Source of the DNA: Exiguobacterium antarcticum DSM 14480
Lineage (GTDB): Bacteria; Bacillota; Bacilli; Exiguobacteriales; Exiguobacteriaceae
Assembly (NCBI RefSeq): GCF_000685865.1
Contig: NZ_JMKS01000003.1
Coordinates: 1,741,001 to 1,805,000 of the forward strand
Direction: 5' to 3'
Length of the DNA stretch: 64,000 bases
Part shown: positions 50,775-59,999 of the stretch, piece by piece
How positions within the stretch are numbered: the first letter of the stretch is position 1
Layout of the letters: every line of letters begins with the position of its first letter
Notes under the pieces: generated by a model
Told to the model about the DNA's origin: nothing
Database searches by the model: none
Seen by the model: the letters and a program-made list of their open reading frames with translations, nothing else
Program-made: the position numbers and the translations under genes

Positions 50775-50906
50775 TCGTTCTTTCACGCCCTTTCCTCAGG
50801 CGAGACACAAGCCAGTTTTCCTGCCTCGTTCAGGCAGGAAAGCGGATCTCGTTTGTCTCTGACAGCGCAAGTCGTCTTGCGCTTTTTGCTGTAGGAGTAG
50901 CATAAA
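50775..50906 (-). repeat. Dispersed palindromic repeat, copy C (longest)
   Basis: Contains CGTTCTTTCACGCCC, CCTCAGGCGAGACACAAGCC, a TTTCCTGCCT/AGGCAGGAAA hairpin, CTCTGACAGCGCAAG and CTTGCGC. Outer arms GAATCACTC (50768) and GAGTGATTC (50909) are inverted, so the whole unit can fold on itself. Lies between the TSUP and DUF302 genes. Confidence 0.7.
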
Positions 50907-50926
50907 AAGAGTGATTCTTTTCTTTA

Positions 50927-50959
50927 GAGAGACTGACTTTTGAGTCAGGCTCTTTTTTT
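50927..50959 (+). terminator. Terminator downstream of copy C
   Basis: GAGACTGACT / TGAGTCAGGCTC imperfect hairpin followed by TTTTTTT. The upstream sequence GGGCTGACTC at 50750 is related, so copy C may have entered an older terminator. Confidence 0.6.
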
Positions 50960-50965
50960 GAGGAG

Positions 50966-51352
50966 TTACAAACGACTCTTTTCAATGACGTCGACGAGTT
51001 GCCGTTCGACATCCTGTGCGACTTGTTTTAACTCGTCTTCTTCAACTAGACCAATCAGTGCCGTTGGACGCGGCATACCGATCTTCGTTTGTCCATCTTC
51101 CGTATACACAGCAAGCTTACACGGTAAAAAGTAACCGGCACGCCGTTCAGCCGACAGGACACGGTGGGCTTCTTTCGGATTACACACTTCAAGAATATGA
51201 TACAAATCGTCAAACGGTAACTCTTTTTCGGCAAACTTCTTCGCTAAATCAAACTCCCACAAGACGCCAAATGACACCTGACCGAGTTCTTCTTTTAAGC
51301 GTTCGATTGTTTCTTCTGTTGAGTAGTTAGACGTGACGGTATAATCAAACAT
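50966..51352 (-). CDS. DUF302-domain protein
   Basis: A 128-residue protein of the DUF302 family: MFDYTVTSNYSTEETIERLK opening and FGVLWEFDLAKKFAEK, then CNPKEAHRVL. AGGAGGGG precedes the ATG. Family function unsettled; often linked to sulfur or metal stress loci, which fits its place beside the CstR cluster. Confidence 0.88.
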   Translation of the reverse strand: MFDYTVTSNYSTEETIERLKEELGQVSFGVLWEFDLAKKFAEKELPFDDLYHILEVCNPKEAHRVLSAERRAGYFLPCKLAVYTEDGQTKIGMPRPTALIGLVEEDELKQVAQDVERQLVDVIEKSRL

Positions 51353-51538
51353 AAATACCCCTCCTGGTTTTTTAGTGTCTTAGATGTATTTCCCTCTTTC
51401 AATAGGATGAATCGTATTTTTTGAATGTGCCAAATGAAAGCAGACTTGGCGACAAACTGTGGGAAATCAAGGTACATTAGAAAAAAGACATCCGTCCGGT
51501 TGTGGGTGACGTAAGCTTAAAAAAGGAGGCGGAGGGAG

Positions 51539-52639
51539 ATGAGGAAACGGATGTTGACGATTCTTTCGGTCGTAGCATTGATTGCGATTATGATTGGCGG
51601 CTACTTTATCTTTCAGCAGCAACAGGCAAAATCGAGCGGAAGCAAAGAGTTGTCTTATACAAAAGAAGAAACAGCGATTTTAGCGGGCGGTTGTTTCTGG
51701 TGTATGGAACCGCCGTTTGAAGAGTTAAAAGGGGTCAAATCGGTCATTTCCGGTTATACCGGTGGAAATCTTGAAAATCCGACATACAACCAGGTATCGG
51801 CGGAGACGACCGGTCACCGGGAAGCAGTCTTAATCACGTTTGATCCATCGGTCATCTCATATAAACAATTACTGGATGTCTACTGGCGCCAAGTCGATCC
51901 GACTGATCCGAACGGTCAATTCGTCGATCAAGGCGAATCGTATACGACAGCGATTTTCTACACGAACGCAGAACAAAAACAAATCGCCGAACAATCGAAG
52001 AAAAACTTAGCCGAGAGCGGGATCTTTGATCAAAAAATCGTCACGCCGTTGATTGAAGCAGGACCGTTTTATGAGGCGGAAGACTACCATCAAGATTATT
52101 ACCTGAAAAGCGAAAAGAAGTATAAATTTTATCGTGCCGCTTCCGGACGGGACGAATTCATTAACAGATATTGGAACGATCAACCAAAACTTGATTTACC
52201 GAAATATACGAAGTTAACTGACGATCAGATTAAAGCGAAGTTAACAGATATTCAATATAAGGTCACCCAAGAAGATGGGACAGAACCAGCTTTTGATAAT
52301 CCGTACCATGATTTAAAGGCCGACGGAATCTACGTTGATCTGATTTCCGGTGAACCGTTATTTTCTTCAAATGATAAATTCGACTCGAAAACCGGATGGC
52401 CAAGCTTCATTCGACCGTTAGAAAAAGGAAACATCATTGAAAAAAGTGATTTTGTATTAGGGATGAAGCGGATGGAGGTCAGAAGCCGGCACGGGAATGC
52501 CCATCTTGGTCATGTCTTTAACGATGGTCCGGAACCAACCGGCTTACGTTATTGCATGAACTCGGCTGCTCTACGATTTATTCCAAAAGAGGAGTTAAAG
52601 CAAGAAGGGTACGAACAATATATTTCTGAATTTAAATAA
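51539..52639 (+). CDS. msrAB: Membrane-anchored methionine sulfoxide reductase MsrA-MsrB fusion
   Basis: A 366-residue protein. Residues 5-25 are a membrane anchor; residues about 45-200 the MsrA domain with [10 protein letters not shown] (C52, C55); residues about 220-366 the MsrB domain with [19 protein letters not shown] and active Cys in [12 protein letters not shown]. The fusion reduces both S- and R-methionine sulfoxide. The anchor predicts an extracytoplasmic location for repair of surface proteins. GGAGGGAG precedes the ATG. Confidence 0.93.
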   Translation: MRKRMLTILSVVALIAIMIGGYFIFQQQQAKSSGSKELSYTKEETAILAGGCFWCMEPPFEELKGVKSVISGYTGGNLENPTYNQVSAETTGHREAVLITFDPSVISYKQLLDVYWRQVDPTDPNGQFVDQGESYTTAIFYTNAEQKQIAEQSKKNLAESGIFDQKIVTPLIEAGPFYEAEDYHQDYYLKSEKKYKFYRAASGRDEFINRYWNDQPKLDLPKYTKLTDDQIKAKLTDIQYKVTQEDGTEPAFDNPYHDLKADGIYVDLISGEPLFSSNDKFDSKTGWPSFIRPLEKGNIIEKSDFVLGMKRMEVRSRHGNAHLGHVFNDGPEPTGLRYCMNSAALRFIPKEELKQEGYEQYISEFK

Positions 52640-52650
52640 TCAACCAAACA

Positions 52651-52683
52651 GACACTTTTCACTTTTGTGGAAGGTGTCTTTTC
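52651..52683 (+). terminator. Terminator of msrAB
   Basis: AGACACTTTTCAC / GTGGAAGGTGTCT imperfect hairpin followed by TTTCTTT. Confidence 0.65.
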
Positions 52684-52786
52684 TTTCGAAACTGTAAGGT
52701 GCATCTCTCGAGAAATAGCTATCCATTTTATCCAAATATTGTTTATACTATAAACAATGTATGATCATATCTTGAGGAGGAACGTT

Positions 52787-55699
52787 GTGAAAAAACTAAC
52801 GATTTGGCTCATGCTGAGCTGTTTGATTCTGACACTTGGAATTGGACCTTCAGCGACAAAAACGGCAGCAGCAAGTGAATTGTCGGAAGCGGTACTATTG
52901 AAAGCAGGACAGGAAACCGTCCTTGAGACAGGAACAGCAGAAAAGAATACATACTGGTACAAGGTCGAACATCAAGCAGGAATCGAAAAAACAGCGACTC
53001 ACTTCGAATTGTCGTTTGATACGGATCAGCCGATTGAAGTCACGGCCTATCCAAGTCAGGAAATGGCATCAAAAGACGAGACATTTGATCGTTACCGTGG
53101 ATACGCGGAACCAAACGACAAAGACGTGACAAAACTTGCCGTCCCGTATGCATGGGACGGTCCATACTATGTCAAAGTCGATTATTACCCGAACATCGAA
53201 GAAGATAAAGCAACGAAAGCGGCTCACGTCAAATTAACGTATAACGATGTTACATTGCCTGTCGAATATGAGCCGATCAGCGATATGAGCTGTATGGCGG
53301 AAGAAGCCCTCAAACAAACGACGGACGAGAAACCATTGCTTGCATTGATGCACGCGATTCAAAAACAAGTTTTAAGTCAGTCGGAAGAAGGACGAAGCTT
53401 GACGTCGTTGTACTATAAAGTCTCTCCATACGTCGTCAAAACACTTCTCTTCAATAAAGATAAGCGTACACAGACGTATGAAGATTTAAAAACGCTTAAA
53501 CCGGCGATGACAGCACTCGTCAACGGAACGGCATACACGTTAACGAAAACGGATCAAACGGCCATCAATCGATTGCATGCTTTGACGCGTGACGCGTCAC
53601 CAGAAGTCATCGCAACCGAAATCAATCAAGTCGCGAAAAAAGCGAGTATCGAAACCATCGGTGGTTCTGATTTGAGTGAAGCCTTCAAACCGTTTGGCAT
53701 CAGTGTCAAATCAGAGGCGAAAACACGTTTCATCGTTAAGTTGAAACCGGGTCAGACACAACGGACGATGAAAATCAACGGTACGCAAGCGGCAGATGTC
53801 GAGAAATTATCACTTGGTAGAACAGGTCAGTTTGTCATCGTCACAGAAGATCCGACGGTCAAAAACCAATCGGCAGCTGTGCTGAAACAAGCATTGAAGA
53901 AATCAAGTGCCGTTGAATATGTCGAGGAAATCCAGACATACCGGGCAACGGGCGACATCAACTACAACTACCAATGGTCGCTCAATCAAAAATCAAATGT
54001 CGAACAATTCCCGGACGCTGGCATCGGGTTTGAACAGTTCGTAAAGAACAATTCAGGTCAAACGCTAAAACCGGTCACGATTGCGGTCATCGATACAGGG
54101 GTCGATTATCGCCTTAAAGATCTGCAAGGAAAAGTCGATATTGCCCAGGAAAAGAACTATGTCGATGTCAATGGAAACGGAGATGCGTTGGATGACAACG
54201 GTCACGGAACACATGTCTCAGGTGTCATCGCGGCAGCGCTCGATAACGAGTATGGTATTCGCGGGATTCATCAATCAGCGAAGATCCTTCCAATCAAAGT
54301 GTTGAATGCCAACGGTGAAGGCGAGACCGACGCCATCGCACTCGGAATCAAATATGCGGTTGATCATGGCGCAAAAATCATCAATATGAGTCTAGGCGGC
54401 GGCGAGAGCCGGACGATGGCTTACATGATGAAATATGCAGCGGATCACGGCGTGACGGTCGTTGCAGCTTCAGGGAACGAATATGATATGTCTGTCGGTT
54501 TCCCCGCCAGTTCAGAATATGCAATTTCTGTCGGAGCGACAAACCCGCTCGGTATGGTTGCTGATTACTCGAACTACGGAATTGGACTGGATGTCGTCGC
54601 ACCTGGTTCGAAAATCGCGAGTCTCGTTCCGGACGGCAATACGGTCTACATGGACGGAACAAGTATGGCTTCCCCACACGTGGCGGCAGTCGCGGGAATC
54701 CTTGCGTCACTCAATGACAAGTTGACACCAAAACAAATCGAAACGATCCTACGGACAAGCGCGGAGCCACTCGCCTTTGAAAATCCGAATGATTGGTACG
54801 ATGAAGACGAAGATATGGAAGATGAGTATCCACCGGGATATGAAAAAGAAATGACACCGGACTTCCCGGCATTCGTCAGCCCGGTATCCGGATACGGAAA
54901 AGTGAACATCACGCGTGCCATCTCTCAATTGCACTTAAACGGTAAAGTCAATCCGGTTTATGACAATCAGCTTGTTGTCAGTGGACAAGTCAAAACCGGT
55001 ACAACAGTGGAAGTGTGGTCGACGAAGAAGTTGACAGATACAAAAGATACGGCAAAAATGTTGGCAAAAACAACAGCAAAATCAGGTAAGTACAGTGTGA
55101 CGATTCCACGTCAGGAAAAAACATCGGTCTTGACGATCCGTTACGCAAACGGACTTGATGTCACGTCAGAACGGACGGAAGTCTTACCAGGAAAAGCACC
55201 GGCTGCTCCAAAAGTCGATCGTGTCCTTGCCGGCGCAACAAAAGTGACGGGAACAGCGATCGTTAATGGTAAAATCACAATCAAAGACGCAAAAAACAAG
55301 ATTGTTGGAACAGCGGTTGTCGACAGTAAAGGGAAATTCACTGTCAAAGTCAAAGAACTGGCACCGAATACCCGTCTCGCAGTCACGGTCAAAGACATCG
55401 CGAACCGTTCGAGTAAAGCGACCGTCATCACGGTTCTTGCTCCGCCAACGGCACCAAAAGTCAATCCGGTGACAGCCGGTGCGACAAAGGTAACCGGAAC
55501 GGGCGAAAAGAAAGCACGGATCTCTATCCAAAATGCAAAAAAAACAGTCATTGCCAAAGGAACAGTCACCTCTAAAGGAACGTTTTCTGTGAAAATCGCT
55601 AAACAAAAAGCAGGAGCGAAACTATATGTGTATGCTGAAAACAATCTCAAGCAAACAAGTACAAAAACAACAGTTGTCGTTAAAAAAGCTAAAAAATAA
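52787..55699 (+). CDS. Large secreted subtilisin-like serine protease with Ig-like repeats
   Basis: A 970-residue S8 peptidase. Signal peptide of about 35 residues, then a beta-rich N-terminal region and an I9-type propeptide-like segment before the catalytic domain. The triad is D436 (AVIDTGVDYR), H473 (NGHGTHVSGV) and S626 (GTSMASPHVAAV). The last 250 residues contain bacterial Ig-like modules; two near the end begin alike (PAAPKVDRVLAGATKVTGT and PTAPKVNPVTAGATKVTGT). The start is GTG at 52787 after TTGAGGAGG; an upstream ATG at 52757 lies before that site. Cell-surface or secreted proteolysis. Confidence 0.92.
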   Translation: MKKLTIWLMLSCLILTLGIGPSATKTAAASELSEAVLLKAGQETVLETGTAEKNTYWYKVEHQAGIEKTATHFELSFDTDQPIEVTAYPSQEMASKDETFDRYRGYAEPNDKDVTKLAVPYAWDGPYYVKVDYYPNIEEDKATKAAHVKLTYNDVTLPVEYEPISDMSCMAEEALKQTTDEKPLLALMHAIQKQVLSQSEEGRSLTSLYYKVSPYVVKTLLFNKDKRTQTYEDLKTLKPAMTALVNGTAYTLTKTDQTAINRLHALTRDASPEVIATEINQVAKKASIETIGGSDLSEAFKPFGISVKSEAKTRFIVKLKPGQTQRTMKINGTQAADVEKLSLGRTGQFVIVTEDPTVKNQSAAVLKQALKKSSAVEYVEEIQTYRATGDINYNYQWSLNQKSNVEQFPDAGIGFEQFVKNNSGQTLKPVTIAVIDTGVDYRLKDLQGKVDIAQEKNYVDVNGNGDALDDNGHGTHVSGVIAAALDNEYGIRGIHQSAKILPIKVLNANGEGETDAIALGIKYAVDHGAKIINMSLGGGESRTMAYMMKYAADHGVTVVAASGNEYDMSVGFPASSEYAISVGATNPLGMVADYSNYGIGLDVVAPGSKIASLVPDGNTVYMDGTSMASPHVAAVAGILASLNDKLTPKQIETILRTSAEPLAFENPNDWYDEDEDMEDEYPPGYEKEMTPDFPAFVSPVSGYGKVNITRAISQLHLNGKVNPVYDNQLVVSGQVKTGTTVEVWSTKKLTDTKDTAKMLAKTTAKSGKYSVTIPRQEKTSVLTIRYANGLDVTSERTEVLPGKAPAAPKVDRVLAGATKVTGTAIVNGKITIKDAKNKIVGTAVVDSKGKFTVKVKELAPNTRLAVTVKDIANRSSKATVITVLAPPTAPKVNPVTAGATKVTGTGEKKARISIQNAKKTVIAKGTVTSKGTFSVKIAKQKAGAKLYVYAENNLKQTSTKTTVVVKKAKK

Positions 55700-55706
55700 G
55701 TCTTCG

Positions 55707-55750
55707 AACAAGCCTTTTTCGGGTAAAACGAAAAAGGCTTGTTTTTTTAG
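55707..55750 (+). terminator. Terminator of the subtilisin gene
   Basis: AACAAGCCTTTTTCG / CGAAAAAGGCTTGTT hairpin with T-tract. Confidence 0.85.
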
Positions 55751-55859
55751 TCAGTTATCTTGCTTTTAAAGTATTTTTTTTGAAAATATGGTATTTTTAA
55801 TTGATTAGACTAATTTTAAGGCAAGCATCATTCGAATCGAATGATGAGGAGGATATTTG

Positions 55860-57095
55860 ATGATGAATTGGATTCGGAGACGAATCGGGCGGCAACTATT
55901 GGCAGTGTTTTATGTAGTATTGTTTTTGGTCTCGATTACTTCCTTTTTTGTCTATGATTACATGGAAGAGCGGATCGAATCGTCACGGGGGGATCTAGAA
56001 GTCATCAGTGAACAAAATCGACGGGCAGATACATTATGGGACAACTGGCAAACGGTCCAATTTGGTCTGCGGGGATTCGTCATCTTTGGTGATCAGGAAC
56101 GTTTTGATGAAATCCAGGAACTTCGAACCGAAATCAAAAGTGAGACGGATTGGTTTGTACGTAATGGGAAAACCGATGAAGAAGAAGAATTCGCAGCTCA
56201 GATGACGAATTTGTATGACTTGTACTACAGTGCGTTATTCCCGCTGACTCAGTCGTATGTCAATGAAAAAAAGGCAGGGGCGATCCGGGAAGACTTTTTA
56301 GAAGGCGATAGCTTATTTTCATTGCCCATCGCTGAACGATTAGTCGAGCAGGGACAGCTTAAACAAACGGCAGATGGTTCAATCGACATCACACCTGACA
56401 TCGAGAAGGCTTCTTCGGCACTCAATGAGTACCGGAATAATCTGCAACAACAACAAAATGATGCCGTCATGAATCTGCGGAGTGAAGTCGCCAAGACACA
56501 ATGGATTTGGATTTCGAGTATTCTTGTTTTGATTGCGTTCATTTTATTGTTTGTCCATCCGTTTTTGAAGCGAATGACCAAACAGTTGTTACGTTTGATC
56601 GACGATAATCAAAAACTCTCGCGCAATGAACCGATTGAGATGGATTTGACGGAACAGCGGACAGATGAGATAGGCATGTTACGTTCGTCCTTTAATCAGA
56701 TGGCCGTCACGACGAATGCCCATAAAGAAGAGATGCAAGGGAAAAACGAAGAGTTGCAGGCGCAAAGCGAGGAACTACTTGCCCAGCAGGAAGAATTACA
56801 ATCACAACAGGTAGAATTGGAAGAAGCCTATCAGGCAACCAAACAAAATGAAGAAAAGTTGAAGATGCGCAGTGAACTGACGAAAGCACTTGCTGTCCGA
56901 GAAACGGTCGAGTCCTATCCGGCAATCGTCCAAAAGATGTTGGATATCACGTCATCTGAATATGGGGCGTTGCTATTGTATGATGACGGTACGTACATCG
57001 GGGCGACGACGAATGGGATGAAAATTCAACAGATTCAAGCGTTTTTAGAAGATCATACTTCTTTATTAAGTCGTATGCACTCGAATGTGCATTAA
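55860..57095 (+). pseudogene. Sensor protein (CHASE3-HAMP-GAF), 3' truncated
   Basis: About 411 residues remain. Membrane helix at residues 10-32, a CHASE3-like extracytoplasmic helical domain to about residue 205, a second membrane helix, a HAMP linker, a Gln/Glu-rich coiled coil (residues about 285-330) and the first part of a GAF domain (AIVQKMLDITSSEYGALLLY). The GAF domain stops after about 75 residues and no HisKA/HATPase or phosphatase output module follows. The gene end overlaps the convergent 67-codon gene at 57066. So the output half has been deleted. GAGGAGG precedes the ATG. It may still make a receptor-only protein. Confidence 0.75.
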
Positions 57096-57269
57096 AAGTT
57101 CTTCTTGTTCAGCCGTCAAAACAGGGAGTAAATCAAAGATTTTTTGAGCGGCACTATAGATGACAGCTTCTAATACATCGGCGTCATGAACGGTGGTTAA
57201 TTGCTGGGTCAGCAAATCGACTTGCCCCCGAATGAAATTGTAGTGAAAAGGTTTGATGAAAGGTTCCAT
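57066..57269 (-). CDS. Hypothetical 67-residue helical protein
   Basis: A mostly helical, soluble peptide (MEPFIKPFHYNFIRGQVDLL ... AAQKIFDLLPVLTAEQEELL) of no recognised family. AAAGGAGC is well placed before the ATG at 57269. Its 3' end overlaps the truncated sensor gene by 30 bases on the opposite strand, which suggests the deletion endpoint lies there. Confidence 0.7.
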   Translation of the reverse strand: MEPFIKPFHYNFIRGQVDLLTQQLTTVHDADVLEAVIYSAAQKIFDLLPVLTAEQEELLMHIRVHTT

Positions 57270-57383
57270 ATCGAATCGCTCCTTTGTAGTCCTCTATTCA
57301 CTAAAACACTTTTCTTAAAACGGTATTTTTTTGTTTTCGTCATCTGTCCTGCGGGAAATAAATACCTGAGGAGGTGTACAGGA

Positions 57384-58127
57384 ATGCAACCGTTAACCGG
57401 ACTACGCTTTTTGAATCTGGTCAGTTTTTTATTTGTTCTCTTAGCACGTGTCGTCTGGTATGAAACACCAACCGGAGATTCACTCGCAATCATGCCTGCG
57501 TCATTCATTGATGCGATTTTCGGTGTCGTCTACACGACTTTGTTGATTTGGTGTATCCGACCGGTTCAAGCCTATCCGGCCGATCGGACATTGATTTTTG
57601 ATATTAGCGGATGGTTTATGCTGACGATGCTTGGATTCGGAGCGAGTAGCATCATCGGTCCACCATGGGAACTCGTATCGACGACGATCTCTTTTATTAG
57701 TTTATGCATCATTTATATAAAAATTCAACATCATCCGAACCGTTCACCTTGGATGCGTTCACCGTTTTCTGTATTCCTTGCCTGGTCGAGTGTCCAGGTT
57801 CTGATTCTGCCGTTTCGTATTTTGCAAGATTTTCGTTTTGATGATTTATTTGGTCTGACGGCCACCCAATGGGTCAGTCTGATGTTGCTCGTTTTTGCTG
57901 GTGGCGCTCTCTGCTTTGTTTTGATTCATGCCGACTGGGTTTTTGGGCTTGTCATCATTTGGTATTACATCGGTTTGTTTTTTAACGAACGATTAAACAG
58001 TCTCCAGCAAGGACTGACGATCGGAATTATAATTGTGCTGATGATTGCAATCATTCTTGTGTTCCGCAAACGGGATCAATTATTTTCAAAAGAAAAAAGA
58101 CCGATTTCTCAAGAAAGCGACAGTTGA
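57384..58127 (+). CDS. Hypothetical seven-helix membrane protein
   Basis: A 247-residue integral membrane protein with about seven hydrophobic segments and a short charged C-terminal tail. Start at 57384 after AGGAGGTG; the frame extends upstream to 57201 without a site. Overall layout recalls sensor-like membrane domains but no family was recognised. No neighbour suggests a function. Confidence 0.72.
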   Translation: MQPLTGLRFLNLVSFLFVLLARVVWYETPTGDSLAIMPASFIDAIFGVVYTTLLIWCIRPVQAYPADRTLIFDISGWFMLTMLGFGASSIIGPPWELVSTTISFISLCIIYIKIQHHPNRSPWMRSPFSVFLAWSSVQVLILPFRILQDFRFDDLFGLTATQWVSLMLLVFAGGALCFVLIHADWVFGLVIIWYYIGLFFNERLNSLQQGLTIGIIIVLMIAIILVFRKRDQLFSKEKRPISQESDS

Positions 58128-58131
58128 TGTC

Positions 58132-58155
58132 GTTGCTTTTCAGTTTTTGGGGTAT
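58132..58155 (+). promoter_or_regulatory. Probable sigma-B promoter of the stress pair
   Basis: GTTGCT (58132-58137) and GGGTAT (58150-58155) with 12-base spacing, upstream of a YflT-like stress gene. Confidence 0.5.
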
Positions 58156-58190
58156 ATCCCTTATAGAAGTATAAAAGGGGGAAATGACCA

Positions 58191-58640
58191 ATGGGGAAAA
58201 AACAGTTGATCGGTACGTACGAAAATGAGACGGATTTGATTCGTCAGATTGAAGATTTACATTTCGCTGGTTATCTGGAAGAAGACCTATATGTCGTCTT
58301 ACAAGATAAAACCGACATGGCGATGTTGCGTGGGCAATCAGCCGCACAACTCGTTTCCGGGAAACAGACGTTGTTTGAACGGTTTACAGGAAAAGGAGTC
58401 ACGGATGAAGAGACACGTGACGCATTTCATTCACTCGGGCTCAAAGAAGGTGAAGTGGAACGACATGTCGCGAGTGTGAGAAGTGGTGCTTACGTACTGC
58501 TTGCCGACGAAGAAGGAGCAACTCGTCCGGCACCAGAACAAAAAAGTATTTTAGAGAGTGAACCGGAAGGCATCGAGGCCGAGCGGAAGCTTGATCATGA
58601 GAACCGCGCGCTCGAAAATGAAAACGATCGGATGTTGTAA
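58191..58640 (+). CDS. General stress protein (YflT domain)
   Basis: A 149-residue protein with an N-terminal YflT/general-stress-17M-like domain (LIGTYENETDLIRQIEDLHF) and a charged, helical C-terminal tail. AAAGGGGGAA precedes the ATG. A sigma-B-like promoter sits upstream and a universal stress protein gene follows 29 bases downstream, consistent with a general stress role. Biochemistry unknown. Confidence 0.85.
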   Translation: MGKKQLIGTYENETDLIRQIEDLHFAGYLEEDLYVVLQDKTDMAMLRGQSAAQLVSGKQTLFERFTGKGVTDEETRDAFHSLGLKEGEVERHVASVRSGAYVLLADEEGATRPAPEQKSILESEPEGIEAERKLDHENRALENENDRML

Positions 58641-58669
58641 TCGTGCCTGAGTGGAAAGGGTGAACAACG

Positions 58670-59119
58670 ATGGATAGCCATTATCATACGATTTTAGTAG
58701 CGGTCGATGGATCAAAGACGGCGGATTTAGCTTTTGAAAAAGCCGTCCAGTTCGCGAAACTTGATCAAGCCAAGTTGGTCATCGCACATGTCATCGATAT
58801 TCAAACCTTTGCGAACGTCCGGGCCAATCAACGGTTCATTGATCAAAACGTAACTGAGTATGCGCAGGAGTTACTCGACAAGTATGAGAAACGGGCGAAG
58901 GAAGCCGGTTTGGAAGCGGTCGAACTCGTCATCGAAACAGGATCACCCAAAACGTTGATTCCGAAAGTCATCGCTCCACGGGTCGGAGCCGGATTAATCG
59001 TCTGTGGTGCCGTCGGGATGAACGCGATGGAACGGATCATGATCGGAAGTGTCTCGGAAAACATCTCGCGGTATGCGAAGTGTGACATCTATATCGTTCG
59101 CCCTAAAACACTCAAATAA
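58670..59119 (+). CDS. Universal stress protein (UspA family)
   Basis: A 149-residue UspA-fold protein. TILVAVDGSKTADLAFEKAV opens the fold, and the ATP-type loop is CGAVGMNAMERIMIGSVSEN near the C-terminus, so it probably binds ATP. AAAGGGTG precedes the ATG. Same transcript as the YflT-like gene. Confidence 0.93.
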   Translation: MDSHYHTILVAVDGSKTADLAFEKAVQFAKLDQAKLVIAHVIDIQTFANVRANQRFIDQNVTEYAQELLDKYEKRAKEAGLEAVELVIETGSPKTLIPKVIAPRVGAGLIVCGAVGMNAMERIMIGSVSENISRYAKCDIYIVRPKTLK

Positions 59120-59130
59120 CAGAAGATACA

Positions 59131-59167
59131 AAAAAAGCTGCTTCGATCTCATCGAAGCAGCTTTTTT
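59131..59167. terminator. Bidirectional terminator
   Basis: AAGCTGCTTCGAT / ATCGAAGCAGCTT hairpin with A- and T-tracts. Confidence 0.88.
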
Positions 59168-59182
59168 GTCGGCTGATCTAAG

Positions 59183-59374
59183 TCAGGTCAATAAATAATA
59201 AAAGATTCCGAGAATGATCAAGATGACGGGTAATAAGACCAAATACATCCAAGACATGTTTTTCGCCGTTTGACTATTGCTGTAGGTTTCTTCATTCCGA
59301 CTCTGTCCGACCATCACTGTAAAAATAAGTCCAAGTACACAGATCACTAATGCAATCCAGAATAATGCGGTCAT
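59183..59374 (-). CDS. Hypothetical 63-residue two-helix membrane protein
   Basis: Two membrane helices (ALFWIALVICVLGLIFTVMV and MYLVLLPVILIILGIFYYLL) joined by a polar loop with Asn/Ser/Thr. Start at 59374 with AAAGGAGG; an earlier ATG at 59416 has no site. No family recognised. Confidence 0.7.
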   Translation of the reverse strand: MTALFWIALVICVLGLIFTVMVGQSRNEETYSNSQTAKNMSWMYLVLLPVILIILGIFYYLLT

Positions 59375-59475
59375 TTGTAGTCCTCCTTTACCTATGATGA
59401 TGCTCACTCTCATCATAACGAAAATTGGATTTACATGTCAGGATAATTGTGACAGTTTGGAGTTGACGCTATCTG

Positions 59476-59490
59476 GTTTAGGGGCTAAAC
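59476..59490. promoter_or_regulatory. MarR operator 1 (distal)
   Basis: GTTTAGGGGCTAAAC, palindromic and nearly identical to the site at 59502-59516, 26 bases apart (centre to centre). Confidence 0.65.
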
Positions 59491-59501
59491 TACTTATATG
59501 A

Positions 59502-59516
59502 GTTTAGGGGGTAAAC
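59502..59516. promoter_or_regulatory. MarR operator 2 overlapping the ribosome site
   Basis: GTTTAGGGGGTAAAC contains the AGGGGG Shine-Dalgarno 10 bases before the MarR start codon. The repressor would sit over the transcript start region. Confidence 0.65.
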
Positions 59517-59520
59517 TATC

Positions 59521-59964
59521 ATGAAAGAGAATCTTCGAGAAGCCGTACTGCTGTTTGAAGAGGTGATGATTCACGGGACAGAACGGGTCCTGAAATCTGT
59601 TGATTCGCCAGTCTGGCGTCTCTACTCACCGGAGCAACTCCATTTGTTGAAGCTGGTCGATAAATACGGTCCGGTCGCGTCCGGTCGGATTGCGGTCATG
59701 CAAGGAGTGCATAAAAGTGCGATTTCGAATCGGTTAAAAAAACTGAACGAACATGGTTTAGTCGAGGTCGAACGTTCAGAAGATGATCATCGGACAAAGC
59801 GAATCGTCTTGACGGAAGCAGGACGAGAAGTCGTCGAGGCTTCGAATCAAGCGATTTACAGTTATTTGGAACAATTGATTGACGGCAAAGTCGATGATAA
59901 GGAAATCAAACAATTCATCGAAACGTTCCGGAAAGTCAAAGCGATTTTGAAGATTGAAGATTAA
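59521..59964 (+). CDS. MarR-family regulator (YdgG-like)
   Basis: A 147-residue winged-helix regulator; recognition part ASGRIAVMQGVHKSAISNRL, wing EVERSEDDHRTKRIVL. Directly upstream of an MMPL exporter gene (35 bases), the same order as B. subtilis ydgG-ydgH. Two palindromes overlapping its start region indicate autoregulation. Confidence 0.9.
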   Translation: MKENLREAVLLFEEVMIHGTERVLKSVDSPVWRLYSPEQLHLLKLVDKYGPVASGRIAVMQGVHKSAISNRLKKLNEHGLVEVERSEDDHRTKRIVLTEAGREVVEASNQAIYSYLEQLIDGKVDDKEIKQFIETFRKVKAILKIED

Positions 59965-59999
59965 TTCAGAAAAATAGAGACAGAAGAGGTGGAACAGGA

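Noticed and set aside
55141-55650. Long antisense frames inside the subtilisin gene
   Set aside because: They mirror the third-position pattern of the coding strand, lack ribosome sites and have no recognisable domain.
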